A DNA stretch of 59,834 nt from Betaproteobacteria bacterium (GTDB taxonomy: Bacteria; Pseudomonadota; Gammaproteobacteria; Burkholderiales; SG8-39), in contig JADJPT010000022.1 in NCBI GenBank assembly GCA_016713125.1, positions 1-59,834 on the forward strand, written 5' to 3'. Below are positions 48,346 through 58,435 of the stretch, in pieces. The translations under genes were made by a program, and so were the position numbers. The notes below the pieces were generated by a model. That model was not told the origin of the DNA. It searched no databases and saw only the letters and a program-made list of their open reading frames with translations. The first letter of the stretch is position 1. Each line of letters starts with the position of its first letter.

Positions 48346-49020
48346 ATGGATAGCGTGAGCAAGGGCGAACAGACGCGTGCGGCCATCCTCGACAAGGCGG
48401 TCGAGACGGCCAGCCGCCTCGGCCTGGAAGGCCTGACCATCGGCCAGCTGGCCGAGGCCAGCGGCATGTCCAAGAGCGGGCTGTTCGCGCATTTCGGTTC
48501 GCGCGAAGAACTGCAGCTGGCCGTGCTGCGCCACGGTGAAGCCCTGTTCGCGCAGAACGTGTTCGAGCCCGCACTGTCGGCCGCGCGCGGCGTGGCGCGC
48601 ATCCGCGCGCTGTTCCGCAACTGGCTGGACTGGACCGAGTCCTCGGAACTGCCCGGCGGCTGCCTGATGATCGCCGCGGCCGCCGAGTTCGACGACCGCC
48701 CGGGACCGGTTCGCGACGCCCTGGCGCGCAGCCAGCGCGCCTGGATCGCCACGCTGCGCAAGGCCGTGGGCATGGCGATCGAGACCGGCGAGTTGCGCGC
48801 CGACACCGACACCGAGCAGTTCGTGTTCGAGATGTTCGGCATTTCGCTGGCCACCCACCACCACCGCCGGCTGCTCGGCGAGCCGCGCGCGCGGCAACGC
48901 GCCCTGGCCGGGCTCGAGCGCCTGATCGCGAACAGTTCCGTCACCAAGCCTTCCGCCGCGCACACCGAAGCCGGTGCGCGCCCCGCCCGGGTGCGCGCCG
49001 TGCGCGCCCGTTCCCGCTAG
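48346..49020 (+). CDS. TetR/AcrR family transcriptional regulator
   Basis: 224-residue repressor-type protein. The N-terminal helix-turn-helix TRAAILDKAVETASRLGLEG then LTIGQLAEASGMSKSGLFAHFGSREELQ (about 27-54) is the TetR signature. The remainder is an all-helical ligand domain resembling the YcdC/TetR_C group (WLDWTESSELPGGCLMIAAAAE). A basic C-terminal tail is present. It is preceded by a palindromic operator. The same motif occurs within the start of the downstream hydrolase gene 22 bases away, its most likely target. Inducer unknown. Confidence 0.93.
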   Translation: MDSVSKGEQTRAAILDKAVETASRLGLEGLTIGQLAEASGMSKSGLFAHFGSREELQLAVLRHGEALFAQNVFEPALSAARGVARIRALFRNWLDWTESSELPGGCLMIAAAAEFDDRPGPVRDALARSQRAWIATLRKAVGMAIETGELRADTDTEQFVFEMFGISLATHHHRRLLGEPRARQRALAGLERLIANSSVTKPSAAHTEAGARPARVRAVRARSR

Positions 49021-49042
49021 ACCCGACCGCCAGGAGAGCCGC

Positions 49043-50038
49043 ATGCACAGATCGATGACCATCGCGCACTACACGCCAGAAAATAGCACGAACGTTCGCT
49101 TTAAATCCGGGAGCGCCGCCCATCCGCCCCGGCTCGCGCTGCGCGCCGGGGCCGTGTTGCGCGGCCTCGGTCTGCGCGCCTCCGCCGCGCTGCTGCCCGA
49201 ACTGGCCGGATTGTGGGCCGAGCGCCTGTTCCTGACCCCGCCGACGCCGGCCTATCCGGAGTCGGACTACTTCGATCTGATCGACGCGCGCCACCGCATG
49301 CTGCCCTACAAGGGGCGCCTGATCTCGACCTGGAGCTGGGGTGCGCGCGGCCTGGCCGACGACGGCCCGGCGGTGCTGCTGGCGCATGGCTGGGGCGGCA
49401 ACGCCGCGCAGCTGCGCGGCTTCGTCCACCATCTGGCCGCTGCCGGGCTGCGCGTGATCGCCTACGACCAGCCGGCCCACGGCCTGTCCGAGGGCCGGCT
49501 GACCGGGCTGCCGGATTTCGCCGGCGCCCTGCGCACCGTCGCCCTGCAGCACGGCGGCGTGCGCGCGGTGATCGGCCATTCGCTGGGCGCCACCGCCGCG
49601 GCCCTGGCCATCGCCCGCGGCCTGCCGATCGAGCGCATCGTGCTGCTCAGCCCGCCGGCCGACTTGGTCGCCTACTCCCGCCGCTTCGCGCGCTGGCACC
49701 ACATGCCCGAGCGCGTGCGCAGCGCGATGCAAGCGGCCATCGAGGAACGCTACGGCGTGCGCTGGTCCGAGCTCGACGTGGCGAGGCTCGCGCCGCGCCT
49801 GCGCGCGCAGGCGCTGGTGATCCACGACCGCGCCGATCGCGTGGTGCCCTGGAAGCAGGGCGCCAAATTCGCCCGCCTGTGGCCGCAGGCCCGCCTGATG
49901 AGCACCGAGGGGCTGGGCCACGGCCGCATCCTGCAGACCGCGCAGGTCTGGCAGGCGGCCGCCGATTTCATCACCGGACGCTCGCGGGTGGCCGAGGCCC
50001 CGCACCCGGCGCTGCCGCACCCGGCGCCGCTGTACTGA
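49043..50038 (+). CDS. Alpha/beta hydrolase
   Basis: 331-residue serine hydrolase. AHGWGGN (114-120) is the oxyanion loop, GHSLGA (178-183) the nucleophile elbow with Ser-180. Asp in IHDRADRVVP and His in GLGHGRIL complete the triad. No clear signal peptide. ATG 49043 has AGGAG 7 bases upstream. Codons 14-20 (NSTNVRF) contain the second TetR operator, which makes this the probable regulated gene. An ester- or lipid-degrading role is inferred from fold only. Confidence 0.9.
   Translation: MHRSMTIAHYTPENSTNVRFKSGSAAHPPRLALRAGAVLRGLGLRASAALLPELAGLWAERLFLTPPTPAYPESDYFDLIDARHRMLPYKGRLISTWSWGARGLADDGPAVLLAHGWGGNAAQLRGFVHHLAAAGLRVIAYDQPAHGLSEGRLTGLPDFAGALRTVALQHGGVRAVIGHSLGATAAALAIARGLPIERIVLLSPPADLVAYSRRFARWHHMPERVRSAMQAAIEERYGVRWSELDVARLAPRLRAQALVIHDRADRVVPWKQGAKFARLWPQARLMSTEGLGHGRILQTAQVWQAAADFITGRSRVAEAPHPALPHPAPLY
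49085..49101. promoter_or_regulatory. Second TetR operator, inside the hydrolase coding region
   Basis: AGCACGAACGTTCGCTT contains the palindrome CGAACGTTCG (49089-49098) and repeats the site at 48321-48332 in inverted context. It lies in codons 15-20 of the hydrolase gene, so a bound repressor could block elongation or act with the upstream site. Confidence 0.65.
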
Positions 50039-50081
50039 GCGCGCGCCGCCGCCCGCGCGGCGCGCCGCGAGCCGGCGCCGG

Positions 50082-51805
50082 CTAGGCCTCCACCAGGCGC
50101 GATTCGCCCCCCGGGCTGCGCTTCCCATCGCAGACGGCGGGCGTGGAACTGCGCCAGGCTGTCGCGGTGGCCGATCGACACCAGCGTGGTCTGCGGCAGG
50201 CGCTCGCGCAACAGGGCGTACAGCTCGTTCTGCGTCGCCTCCGGCAGCGCCGCGCTGGCCTCGTCCATGAACAGCCAGTCGGGGCGGTTGAGCAGCGCGC
50301 GCGCAAACGCCATGCGTTGCTGCTCGCCGCCCGAGAGCAGCAGCGCCCAGTTCTCCTCGCGCTCCAGTTCTCCGGCCAGGTGCGCCAGGCCCACCGCCTG
50401 CAGCGCATCGCGCACCTGCGCGTCGTCGACCGATTTCACCTGCAGCGGGTAGGCGATGGCATGCCTGAGACTGCCCACCGGCAGATAGGGCTTCTGCGGC
50501 AGGAACAACAGCCTGGCGCCCTGCGGCACGCGGATGCGGCCCTGCCAGTAGGGCCAGATGCCGGCCAGCGCGCGGAACAGCGTCGACTTGCCGGCGCCGG
50601 ACGGTCCGGTGACCAGCACGTTGCGCCCGGGCGTCAGTTCGAGCGTGGTCGGGGCGAGCAACGCGCGGCCCTGCGGCAGCGCCAGGCTTAGCGCCTCGAG
50701 GCCGAGCGCCGAGCCCTGCGCGGCTTCGTAATCACCGTCCAGCCGCTCGGCCTCGCCGCGCACTTCCGTCAGCGCGGCGCTGAAGCCGGTCAGCCGGTCG
50801 ACGGTCGCCTTCCAGGCGGCGAACTGGGTGTAGGCGCCGATGAACCATGACAGCGAGCCCTGCACCTGCCCGAAGGCCGACGCCGTCTGCATCAGTCCGC
50901 CCAGCGCGATGCTGCCGGAGAAGTAGCGCGGCGCGGCCACCACGTAGGGGAAGATGATGGCGATCTGCTGGTAGCCCGAGGTGAACCAGGTGAGCTGCTT
51001 CTGCTTGCGCATGATGCCCCACCAGTTGGCGATCACCTGGCCGAAGCGCGCGCGGAAGTTGTCCAGTTCCCCGGCCTCGCCACGGTACAGCGCCACGCCT
51101 TCGCTGTTCTCGCGCAGCCGGACCAGCGCGAAGCGGAAATCGGCCTCGACGCGCTGCTGCCGGAAATCCAGCCCGATCAGCGGCCGGCCGATCACATGCG
51201 TGAGCCAGGTGCCCCGCCAGGGCGTACAGCAGCGCGACCCACACCATGTAGCCGGGAATCACCAGCCCGTGCTCGCCCAGCGGCACCGTCAGCGGGCCGG
51301 ACAGCGTCCACAGGATGGCCACGAACGACACCAGGGTGACCACCGCCGACAGCAGACCCAGCGACAGCGAGAGCGTGGCGTCGACGAAGTTGCGCAGGTC
51401 CTCGGCAATGCGCTGGTCCGGGTTGTCGGTGCCGCGATCGAGCAACTGCAAACGGTAGTAGGCGCGCCCTTCCAGCCAGTCGGCCAGGTAGCGTTCGGTC
51501 AGCCAGGTGCGCCACTCGATCTGCAGCATCTGCGTCAGATACAGCTTGTAGACGCCGACCACGATGAAGGCCAGCGCCAGCAGCGAAAACTTGCGCAACT
51601 GGCTCCAGAACTGCGCCGCGTTCTTCTCCTGGATGGCGTTGTAGAAATCGTTGTTCCAGGCGTTGAACTGCACCTCCAGCCACACCAGGCCGAGCGCCAG
51701 CGCGACCACCGCGACGAGCAGGACCACGCCCTTGCGGCTCTCGCCGGACACCCAGTACGGCCGGGCGAGTCGCCAGAAGGCGGAAATGAACTGTCTGCGT
51801 TGCAT
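50082..51805 (-). CDS. ABC transporter, fused membrane-ATPase, SbmA/YddA type (two frameshifts)
   Basis: Exporter-like half transporter of the SbmA/BacA-YddA (ABC_membrane_2) group, about 574 residues. MQRRQFISAFWRLARPYWV begins a six-helix domain with the hallmark FNAWNNDFYNAIQEKN and IEWRTWLTERYL. A one-base insertion near 51212 breaks ALAGTWLTHVIGRPLIGLDF. The ATPase has GPSGAGKST, LSGGEQQRMAFARA and WLFMDEASAALPE. An extra G in a G-run near 50115 hides the true end GGESRLVEA with stop 50082. Such proteins move peptides or vitamin B12-like compounds. Divergent from the esterase gene. Confidence 0.9.
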
Positions 51806-51893
51806 GGCGGGCTCCGGAGCGCAAAGGGTACGGTGGGAAACGGGCACGGGCGGGGCGGCGGCCGACCCCGGAGCGGCGCGGCGAGTTTACAGA

Positions 51894-52605
51894 ATGCGCG
51901 GGCGGGGCGAGAATGGCCGCGTGACCCTGAACCGCGCCCCCGCCGCCCCGCCGGGCAAGATCTTTCGCTTCGCCGCCACGCCGGAGCACCCGACGCGGCA
52001 CCTGTTCGTGTTCCTGCACGGCGGCGGCGCCACCGCGCAATCGATGATGTCGGTGGCCTTCAAGTTCCAGGCGCGTTTCCCCAGCGCCGCGCTGATCGTG
52101 CCCAGCAGCTTCGACGCCCTCGAAGCCGACGCAGGCGGACAGCAGTGCCTGTCCATGTACGGGCTGGACGACGACAACCGGCTGGCGCGCGCGCAGGCGA
52201 TCCTGCCGCGGCTGGAGGACCTGGTGCGGCGCGAGCAGGCCAGCGCCGGCGTGTCGCGCGAGCGCACGGTGCTGATCGGTTTTTCCCAGGGCGGCACGGT
52301 CGCGCTGGAGGCCGCCAAGTCGCTGCCCAGCCTGGCCGGCGCCGTGGTGGCATTCTCGGCGCGCTTCGCACGGCTGCCTCCGGCCGGCGCGCGCATCGAC
52401 TCGCGCATCCACCTGGTGCACGGCGAGTACGATGCCATCGTGTCGCGCGTGCATTCGGAGCGCGCCTCGCGCGTGCTCTCCGCACTGCACGTGCCCGTGA
52501 CCCTCGACATCGTCGGCGACCTCGGCCACGCGCTCAGCCACCAGGCGGTGTCGATCGGCTCGCTGCGGCTGCTGCAGGGCATCTACGAGGGCGCAAGGCC
52601 ACCCT
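51894..52605 (+). CDS. Phospholipase/carboxylesterase family hydrolase (YpfH-like); 3' end uncertain
   Basis: Alpha/beta hydrolase of the carboxylesterase group. HLFVFLHGGGATAQSM carries the oxyanion loop, GFSQGG the nucleophile Ser, GEYDAIV the Asp and GDLGHALS the His. Start ATG 51894 or GTG 51921 (VTLNRAP). Homology-like sequence ends at about LLQGIYEGA (52600). The frame then stays open through the end of the convergent acetoacetyl-CoA synthetase gene, so a small indel has probably hidden the real stop. Divergent from the ABC transporter gene. Cytoplasmic. Confidence 0.82.
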
Positions 52606-52642
52606 GCACTCAGTCTGCGTCGCCGGCCCGATGGCCGCGGCG

Positions 52643-54604
52643 TCAGCTTGCCAGTTCCGGCATGTCGCGGAAGATCTGCAGCGCCTCGGGATTGGCCAGC
52701 GCCTCGGTGCTGGCCACCGGCATGCCGTGCACCACGGCCTTGACCGCCAGTTCCACCACCTTGCCGTTGCGGGTGCGCGGGATGTCCGGCACGGCGACGA
52801 TCCTGGCCGGCACGTGGCGCGGCGTGGTGTGCTCGCGGATCTGCCGGCGGATGCGCTCCTCGAGGGCCGCGTCCAGCGCATGCCCGGGCCTGAGCTTCAC
52901 GAACAGCACCACGCGCGTGTCGGTCGGCTGCTGCGGCGGCCAAAGCTGGCCAATGGCCACGGCCTCCTCGATCTCGGCGATCTTCTCGGTCTGGCCGTAG
53001 ATCTCGGCGGTGCCGATGCGCACCCCGCCCGGGTTCAGCGTGGCGTCCGAGCGCCCGTAGACGATCATGGTGCCGCGCTCGGTCAGCTCGCACCAGTCGC
53101 CGTGGCACCAGACGTTCGGGTAGCGCGCGAAATAGGCCGCGCGGTACTTGGCGCCGTCCGCATCGTTCCAGAAGCCCACCGGCATGGAGGGAAACGGCCG
53201 CACGCACACCAGTTCGCCCTTGTCGCCCAGCAGCTCGCGGCCCGCCTCGTCGTAGACGCGCACGTCCATCGCCAGGGAACGGCACTGCAGCTCGCCCGAG
53301 TACACGGGCAGCACGGGGTTGGCGTCGGCAAAGCCGGCCATGATGTCGGTGCCGCCGGAGATCGAGGACAGGCACACGTCGGTTTTCACGTCGCGGTAGA
53401 CGTAGGCGTAACTCTCCGGCACCAGCGGCGAGCCGGTCGAGACGATCATGCGCACCGCGGCAAGGTCGTGCGTCTCGCGCGGCTTCAGGCCGCGCTTGGC
53501 GATCGCGTCGATGTACTTGGCCGAGGTGCCGAAGTGCGTCCAGCGCTCGGCCTGGGCGTAGTCGAACAGCATGGCGCCTTCGCGCATGAACGGCGAGCCG
53601 TCGTACAGCATGACGGCGGCCTCGGCGCACAGGCCGGCGAACAGCAGGTTCCACATCACCCAGTTGCAGGTGGTGTAGTAGAAGAAGCGGTCGCCGGGGC
53701 GCACGTCGAACTGCAGCTTGTACATCTTGAGGCCGGAGAGCAGCGAACCGCCGGCGCCGTGCACGATGCACTTGGGCTTGCCGGTGGTGCCCGAGGTGAA
53801 CAGGATGTAGAGCGGATGGTCGAACGGCAGGCGCTCGAATTCGATCTCCCCGGCACGGTACGGCGCCAGCCAGTCGGCCAGGCGGCGCGCGTTGCGGATC
53901 GGCGCGAGATCCGGCGACTCGTCGAGGTTGGAGCAGACGATCACCTGCTTCACCGAAGGCAGTTGCGCGGCGATCTCGGCCACCCGGCGTATCGAGTCGT
54001 GCGCCCGGCCGTTGTAGCGATAGCCGTCGGCGCAGAACAGCAGGCGCGGTTCGGTCTGCCCGAAGCGGTCCAGCACGCCGTCGGTGCCGAAATCCGGCGA
54101 GCAGGACGACCACACCGCGCCCACCGAGATCGCCGCCAGCGCGAGCACGCAGGTCTCCGGCATGTTGGGCATGAAGGCGGCCACCCGGTCGCCCGGCTTG
54201 AGGCCCGCCGCGCGCATGGCCTGCGCGGCACGCGACACCTGAGCATGCAGCTGCGCGCGCGACATGCGGCCGCGCGCGCCGCTCTCGTCCCAGTACACGA
54301 AGGCGTCGGCGGCGTCGCGCGGCCCGCGCATCAGGTTCTCGGCGAAGTTCAGGCGCGCATCCGGAAACCACTTCGCGCCCGGCATGCGATGGCCGTCGAC
54401 CAGGATGCGCCGGCCCTTGTGCCCCTTCACGCCGGCCCAGTCCCAGAACGTGCTCCAGAAGTCGGCGCTCGAGTCGCAGCTCCAGCGGTAGAACTCCGGA
54501 TAGGTGTTGAAAGCCAGGCCGTGGCGGCGCACGCACTCGCGCGCGAACTGCGTGATCTGCGCCGACTCGATGGCGTTTTGCGACGGCGACCAGAGGGGTT
54601 TCAT
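52643..54604 (-). CDS. Acetoacetyl-CoA synthetase
   Basis: ATP-dependent acetoacetate-CoA ligase, 653 residues. WSPSQNAIESAQITQFARE and WDWAGVKGHKG fit the AACS N-terminal pattern. The ANL P-loop is TSGTTGKPK (270-278), the A5 region SISGGTDIMAGF (Gly-Gly-Thr type of AACS), A8 YGRSDATLNPGGVRIGTAEIY, and the catalytic Lys lies in TRNGKVVEL. Length and motifs are those of acetoacetyl- rather than acetyl-CoA synthetase. It feeds ketone bodies/PHB breakdown products into central metabolism. Intact; ends 38 bases after the convergent esterase homology. Confidence 0.93.
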   Translation of the reverse strand: MKPLWSPSQNAIESAQITQFARECVRRHGLAFNTYPEFYRWSCDSSADFWSTFWDWAGVKGHKGRRILVDGHRMPGAKWFPDARLNFAENLMRGPRDAADAFVYWDESGARGRMSRAQLHAQVSRAAQAMRAAGLKPGDRVAAFMPNMPETCVLALAAISVGAVWSSCSPDFGTDGVLDRFGQTEPRLLFCADGYRYNGRAHDSIRRVAEIAAQLPSVKQVIVCSNLDESPDLAPIRNARRLADWLAPYRAGEIEFERLPFDHPLYILFTSGTTGKPKCIVHGAGGSLLSGLKMYKLQFDVRPGDRFFYYTTCNWVMWNLLFAGLCAEAAVMLYDGSPFMREGAMLFDYAQAERWTHFGTSAKYIDAIAKRGLKPRETHDLAAVRMIVSTGSPLVPESYAYVYRDVKTDVCLSSISGGTDIMAGFADANPVLPVYSGELQCRSLAMDVRVYDEAGRELLGDKGELVCVRPFPSMPVGFWNDADGAKYRAAYFARYPNVWCHGDWCELTERGTMIVYGRSDATLNPGGVRIGTAEIYGQTEKIAEIEEAVAIGQLWPPQQPTDTRVVLFVKLRPGHALDAALEERIRRQIREHTTPRHVPARIVAVPDIPRTRNGKVVELAVKAVVHGMPVASTEALANPEALQIFRDMPELAS

Positions 54605-54614
54605 CGCGCCGCCC

Positions 54615-56528
54615 TCAGCTGCCGATGATGCCGCCGTCGGTCCTGCGGATCACCACCGTGGCCGAGCGCGGCCGGCCGGCCGGATCGTAGTCCGGCCAGT
54701 TGGAGTGCGCGCGCGGGTTGTCCGGATTGGCGCGGTCGCCCGGCGCCTCGCCCGGATGCTGCACGTTGACGAACGCGGTGCGGTTGTCCGGCGTGGTGTG
54801 GAAGGCGGTGATCTCGCAGCCGCGCGGCCCGGTGAGGAAGCGGCGGAACACCCCGGTGGCCGGATCGACCGCCAGCAACTGGTTGTTGCCGAACTGGGCA
54901 AAATCGCCCTTGCCCAGCGCGGTGGGCGAAACATCGGTGCCCACCCACAGGGTGCCCATCGAATCGATCCACAGCCCGTCCGGGCAGGCGAAGCCGTCGC
55001 CGCGTATGGTGCCGCCCTGGTCGGCGGGCCCGGCCTCGACGAACACGTCCCAGGTGAAGCGCGTCGCCGCCACGTCGCCGCCCTGCTCGCGCCAGCGCAC
55101 GATATGGCCGAACCGGTTGGGCGCGCGACGGTTGGCCGGGTTCGGCCCTTCCTTGGCGCCCTTGCGGCCGCGCGCGGAATTGTTGGTGCACGCGGCGTAC
55201 ACCTCGCCGCTGACCGGATGCGGCACCACCCACTCGGGACGATCCATCCTGGTTGCGCCGACGGCGTCGGCCGCCTGGCGCGTCTTCACCGCGACTTCGG
55301 CCTGGTTGGCGAAGCCGCGATCAGGCGTCAGCGGACCGTGGCCGTACATCAGCGGCAGCCAGGTACCGCTGCCATTGGCGTTGAAGCGCGCGACGTACAG
55401 CATGCCGTCGTCGAGCAGGTTGCGGTTGGCGGCGCGGTCGTCGGGGTTCCACGCGCGGTCGGTGACGAACTTGTAGATGTACTCGAAGCCCTCGTCGTCA
55501 CCCATGTAGAACGCCAGCCGCCCCGATTTGCCCACGGCACAGGCCGCGCCCTCGTGCTTGCAGCGCCCGAGAGCGGTGCGCTTGACCGGCACCGAGCCCG
55601 GGTCGTAGGGATCGATCTCGACCACCCAGCCGAAACGGTTGGGCTCGTTCGGATGCAGGCCGGCGTCGAAGCGCTCGTCGTGCTCCTCCCAGCGGTAGTT
55701 GCGTCCCTTCGCGCTGATGCCGTAGCGCAGTTGCTCGGGCGGTATCTCGCCGCTGCGGTTGACGAACTGGAAGTTCCAGTTCTCCTCGCAGGTCAGGTAG
55801 GTGCCCCAGGGCGTCCAGCCGTGCGCGCAGCCGTTGTAGGTGCCCAGCACGCTGCGGCCTTCGGGATCGGCCGCGGTGCGCATCAGCGCATGGCCGGCGG
55901 CCGGACCGGAAATCCGGCAGGGTGTGCGTGCGGTGATCCTGCGCGCGTACCGGGAGGGACGCACCACCTGCCACTGGCCGCCCTCCAGCCTGACTTCGAT
56001 GACCGACACGCCGACCGCGTTCTGCGCCTTGAGCCCCTTCTCCGCGCTCCAGGTCTTCTGCCCGTCGGTGAACAGCAGACCCTCGTCGAGGTACTCGTGG
56101 TTGATGGCCAGCAATCCGTGCGCCGGCCGCACCCCCCTGCGGCAGCGGGGAGAAATGCCATGCCGTCGTGGTGCATGCCGGCCTGCACGGCCTGATCAGC
56201 CCGCGCTGTTGGACGCATCCATGCGGAACGCCATGGCGGCCGGGATGCCGACCGGATCACCCCAGCGGTACAGCACCTTCGCCTCGTAACCCGGCGGCAC
56301 ACGCAGCGCATCGGCATCCGAAGGCGGCAGGGGCGCAAAGCCCGGCAGGCGCTCACTACCGGGGGGCGTGACGGCGCAGGAGGGCAGGAAGCCCAGCGCC
56401 GCGACCGCCGCACCGCCCTTGAGCAGTCCGCGGCGCGTTACGCGCTGCTCAAGCAAATCCGCGAAGCTGGGATTGTCGGCGGTGTCGCCGGGATTGCTGC
56501 TGCGCCCGTCGTGCAGGTTGCGGCTCAT
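54615..56528 (-). CDS. PhoX family phosphatase with Tat signal (two frameshifts)
   Basis: Secreted PhoX-type (DUF839) protein, probably a Ca/Fe alkaline phosphatase. The N-terminus has the twin-arginine signal TRRGLLKGGAAVAALGF (RR 32-33), followed by LPSC, a possible lipobox (Cys-51). The frame shifts near 56205 and 56135; reading through gives HHDGMAFLP and then MRPAHGLLAINHEYLDEGLLF. The PhoX blocks are GTYNGCAHGWTPWGTYLTCEEN, ALGRCKHEGAACAV, GDDEGFEYIYKFV and CPDGLWIDSMGTLWVGTD. About 638 residues in total. A perfect TATAAT lies upstream. Divergent from gltI. Confidence 0.9.
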
Positions 56529-56555
56529 GGGGTCTCCTCGTTCTGCCTTCGGCGG

Positions 56556-56561
56556 ATTATA
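56556..56561 (-). promoter_or_regulatory. -10 element of the phoX gene
   Basis: A perfect TATAAT on the minus strand, 27 bases before the ATG at 56528. The leader would be about 20 nucleotides with GAGGAGACCCC as ribosome-binding site. No good -35, and no clear Pho box was identified by eye. Confidence 0.5.
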
Positions 56562-56622
56562 GGGCGCGCCTTGCACGCGGCCGCGCGGGGGATCCGCGCC
56601 GCAAAGCTTGCACGAGACTTGC

Positions 56623-56651
56623 TTGACACCCCTGCGGGCGGTATCCAGAAT
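56623..56651 (+). promoter_or_regulatory. Promoter of the glt operon
   Basis: Perfect TTGACA (56623-56628), a 17-base spacer and CAGAAT (56646-56651) lie about 72 bases before gltI. It is back-to-back with the phoX -10 in the same 195-base gap. Confidence 0.6.
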
Positions 56652-56723
56652 CCGCCGTTCGCGTGCTCAGCCTCTGGGCGCGCCCCCGACAACCGAACAC
56701 CGACCACTCTTACGGAGAAACAC

Positions 56724-57617
56724 ATGCTCATCCGCCCGCTCGTCGCCCTCGCCGTCGGCGCCGCCCTCGCGCTGCCCGCCGCGGCGCAGACCCTCACCGG
56801 CACCATGAAGAAGATCAAGGACAGCGGCGCGATCACCGTCGGCCACCGCGAATCCTCGATCCCGTTCTCCTACCTGGACGACAAGCAGCAACCGGTCGGC
56901 TACGCGATGGAACTGTGCGGCCGCGTGATCGACGCCCTGAAGGCCGAGCTGAAGCTGCCGAACCTCAAGGTCTCGCTGCAGCCGGTCACCTCGTCCAACC
57001 GCATCCCGCTGCTGCAGAACGGCACCATCGACATGGAGTGCGGCTCGACCACCAACTCGGTCGAACGGCAGAAGACGGTGGCCTTCTCGGTCTCCTACTT
57101 CGTCACCAACGTGACCGCCGCGGTGAAGAAGTCCTCGGGCATCACCTCGATCGCCGGCCTGTCCGGCAAGCCGGTGTCCACCACCTCGGGCTCGACCGCG
57201 GTGCAGCTGATCAAGGCGCACGAAAAGGGCAAGAGTGTCGACCTGAAGGAGATCTTCGGCAAGGACCACGGCGAATCCTTCCTGCTGCTCGAATCCGACC
57301 GCGTGGCCGCCTTCGTGATGGACGACATCCTGATCGCCGGCTTCATCGCCAACGCCAAGAATCCTTCCGACTACGTGTTCCTGCCCGAAGTGCTGCGCAC
57401 CGAGCCGTACGGCGTGATGCTGCGCAAGGACGACGCGCAGTTCAAGGCCCTGGTGGACAAGACGCTGACCGGCATCTACAAGTCGGGCGAGATCAACAAG
57501 ATCTACGCCAAGTGGTTCCAGAGCCCGATCCCGCCGCGCAACGCCAACCTGAACTTCCCGATGTCGAGCGAACTCAAGGCGCTGATCGCCAAACCCAACG
57601 ACCAGGGCGTGAAGTAA
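56724..57617 (+). CDS. gltI: Glutamate/aspartate ABC transporter substrate-binding protein
   Basis: Periplasmic binding protein, 297 residues, with signal MLIRPLVALAVGAALALPAAA. The mature part has TGTMKKIKDSGAITVGHRESSIPFSYLDD, typical of GltI, then CGSTTNSVERQKTVAFSVSYF and LLESDRVAAFVMDDILI. ATG 56724 has GGAG 8 bases upstream. It starts a gltI-gltJ-gltK-gltL operon on the plus strand. The exact amino-acid preference (Glu/Asp) is inferred from family similarity. Confidence 0.95.
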   Translation: MLIRPLVALAVGAALALPAAAQTLTGTMKKIKDSGAITVGHRESSIPFSYLDDKQQPVGYAMELCGRVIDALKAELKLPNLKVSLQPVTSSNRIPLLQNGTIDMECGSTTNSVERQKTVAFSVSYFVTNVTAAVKKSSGITSIAGLSGKPVSTTSGSTAVQLIKAHEKGKSVDLKEIFGKDHGESFLLLESDRVAAFVMDDILIAGFIANAKNPSDYVFLPEVLRTEPYGVMLRKDDAQFKALVDKTLTGIYKSGEINKIYAKWFQSPIPPRNANLNFPMSSELKALIAKPNDQGVK

Positions 57618-57703
57618 GCGCCGCATCGGAGCGCATCGGCGCGGTGCATCCCGCGCCGCTTTCCGGCTAAGCTGCCTCACCCACAGGCGGAGAGAACAAG
57701 AAC

Positions 57704-58434
57704 ATGGAACTCGGCATCTTCCTGCAGCAAATGCCCGACACCGAGACCACCTGGGGCGGCATGCTGCTCGGCGGCCTGTGGTACACGATCAGCACCGCTT
57801 TCTTCGCCTGGATCCTCGCCTTCGTGATGGGCTCGGTGGTCGGCGTGGTGCGCACCCACGCAGTCGGTCTGGCTGGTGCGCCTGGGCAACGCCTACGTCG
57901 AGCTGTTCCGCAACATCCCGCTGCTGGTGCAGTTCTTCATCTGGTACTTCGTGCTGCCGGGCATCGTGCCGGCGGTGAAGGTCTGGGTGGTCGGGCTGGA
58001 ACCCAGCGAGCACCAGCACTGGCCCACCGCCGTCCTGTGCCTGGGCTTCTACACTCCTCGCGCATCGCCGAGCAGGTGTGAAGTCCGGCATCCAGAGCCT
58101 GCCGCGCGGGCAGCGCAACGCGGGCTACGCGCTGGGTCTCACGCAGGCGCAGACCTACCGCTACGTGCTGCTGCCGATGGCCTACCGCATCATCATCCCG
58201 CCGCTGACCTCGGACACCATGAGCCTGATCAAGAACACCTCGGTGGCCTACTCGATCGGCCTGGTCGAGCTGTTCTTCCGCACCCGCGAGATGGGCGAGA
58301 TCACCTTCAAGTACTTCGAGGCCTTTGCCGCGGCGACCGTGATCTACATCGCGCTGTCGATGATCGCCAACCGAGTGATGGTGCACATCGAGAAGCGCGT
58401 CGCCGTGCCCGGCTACATCGCCGGAGGCAAGTGA
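57704..58434 (+). CDS. gltJ: Glutamate/aspartate ABC permease GltJ (two or three frameshifts)
   Basis: Inner-membrane permease. MELGIFLQQMPDTETTWGGMLLGGLWYT begins the gene. Shifts occur near 57860 (before WLVRLGNAYVELFRNIPLLVQ), near 58055 and at about 58078, where an extra TG follows EQV. The coupling EAA-type loop ALGLTQAQTYRYVLLPMA and EITFKYFEAF complete it. The corrected length is about 243 residues. It ends one base before gltK begins. The number of errors suggests poor sequence quality here rather than gene decay. Confidence 0.88.
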
Positions 58435-58435
58435 G

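Noticed and set aside
50039..50083. Terminator between the hydrolase and the ABC transporter
   Set aside because: A perfect 14-bp palindrome AGCCGGCGCCGGCT (50070-50083) is present, but there is no T-run and it lies in the transporter stop region; kept only as a note.
50981..54628. 1,215-codon plus-strand frame opposite the ABC transporter and acetoacetyl-CoA synthetase
   Set aside because: Composition shadow. The minus-strand genes have complete catalytic motifs.
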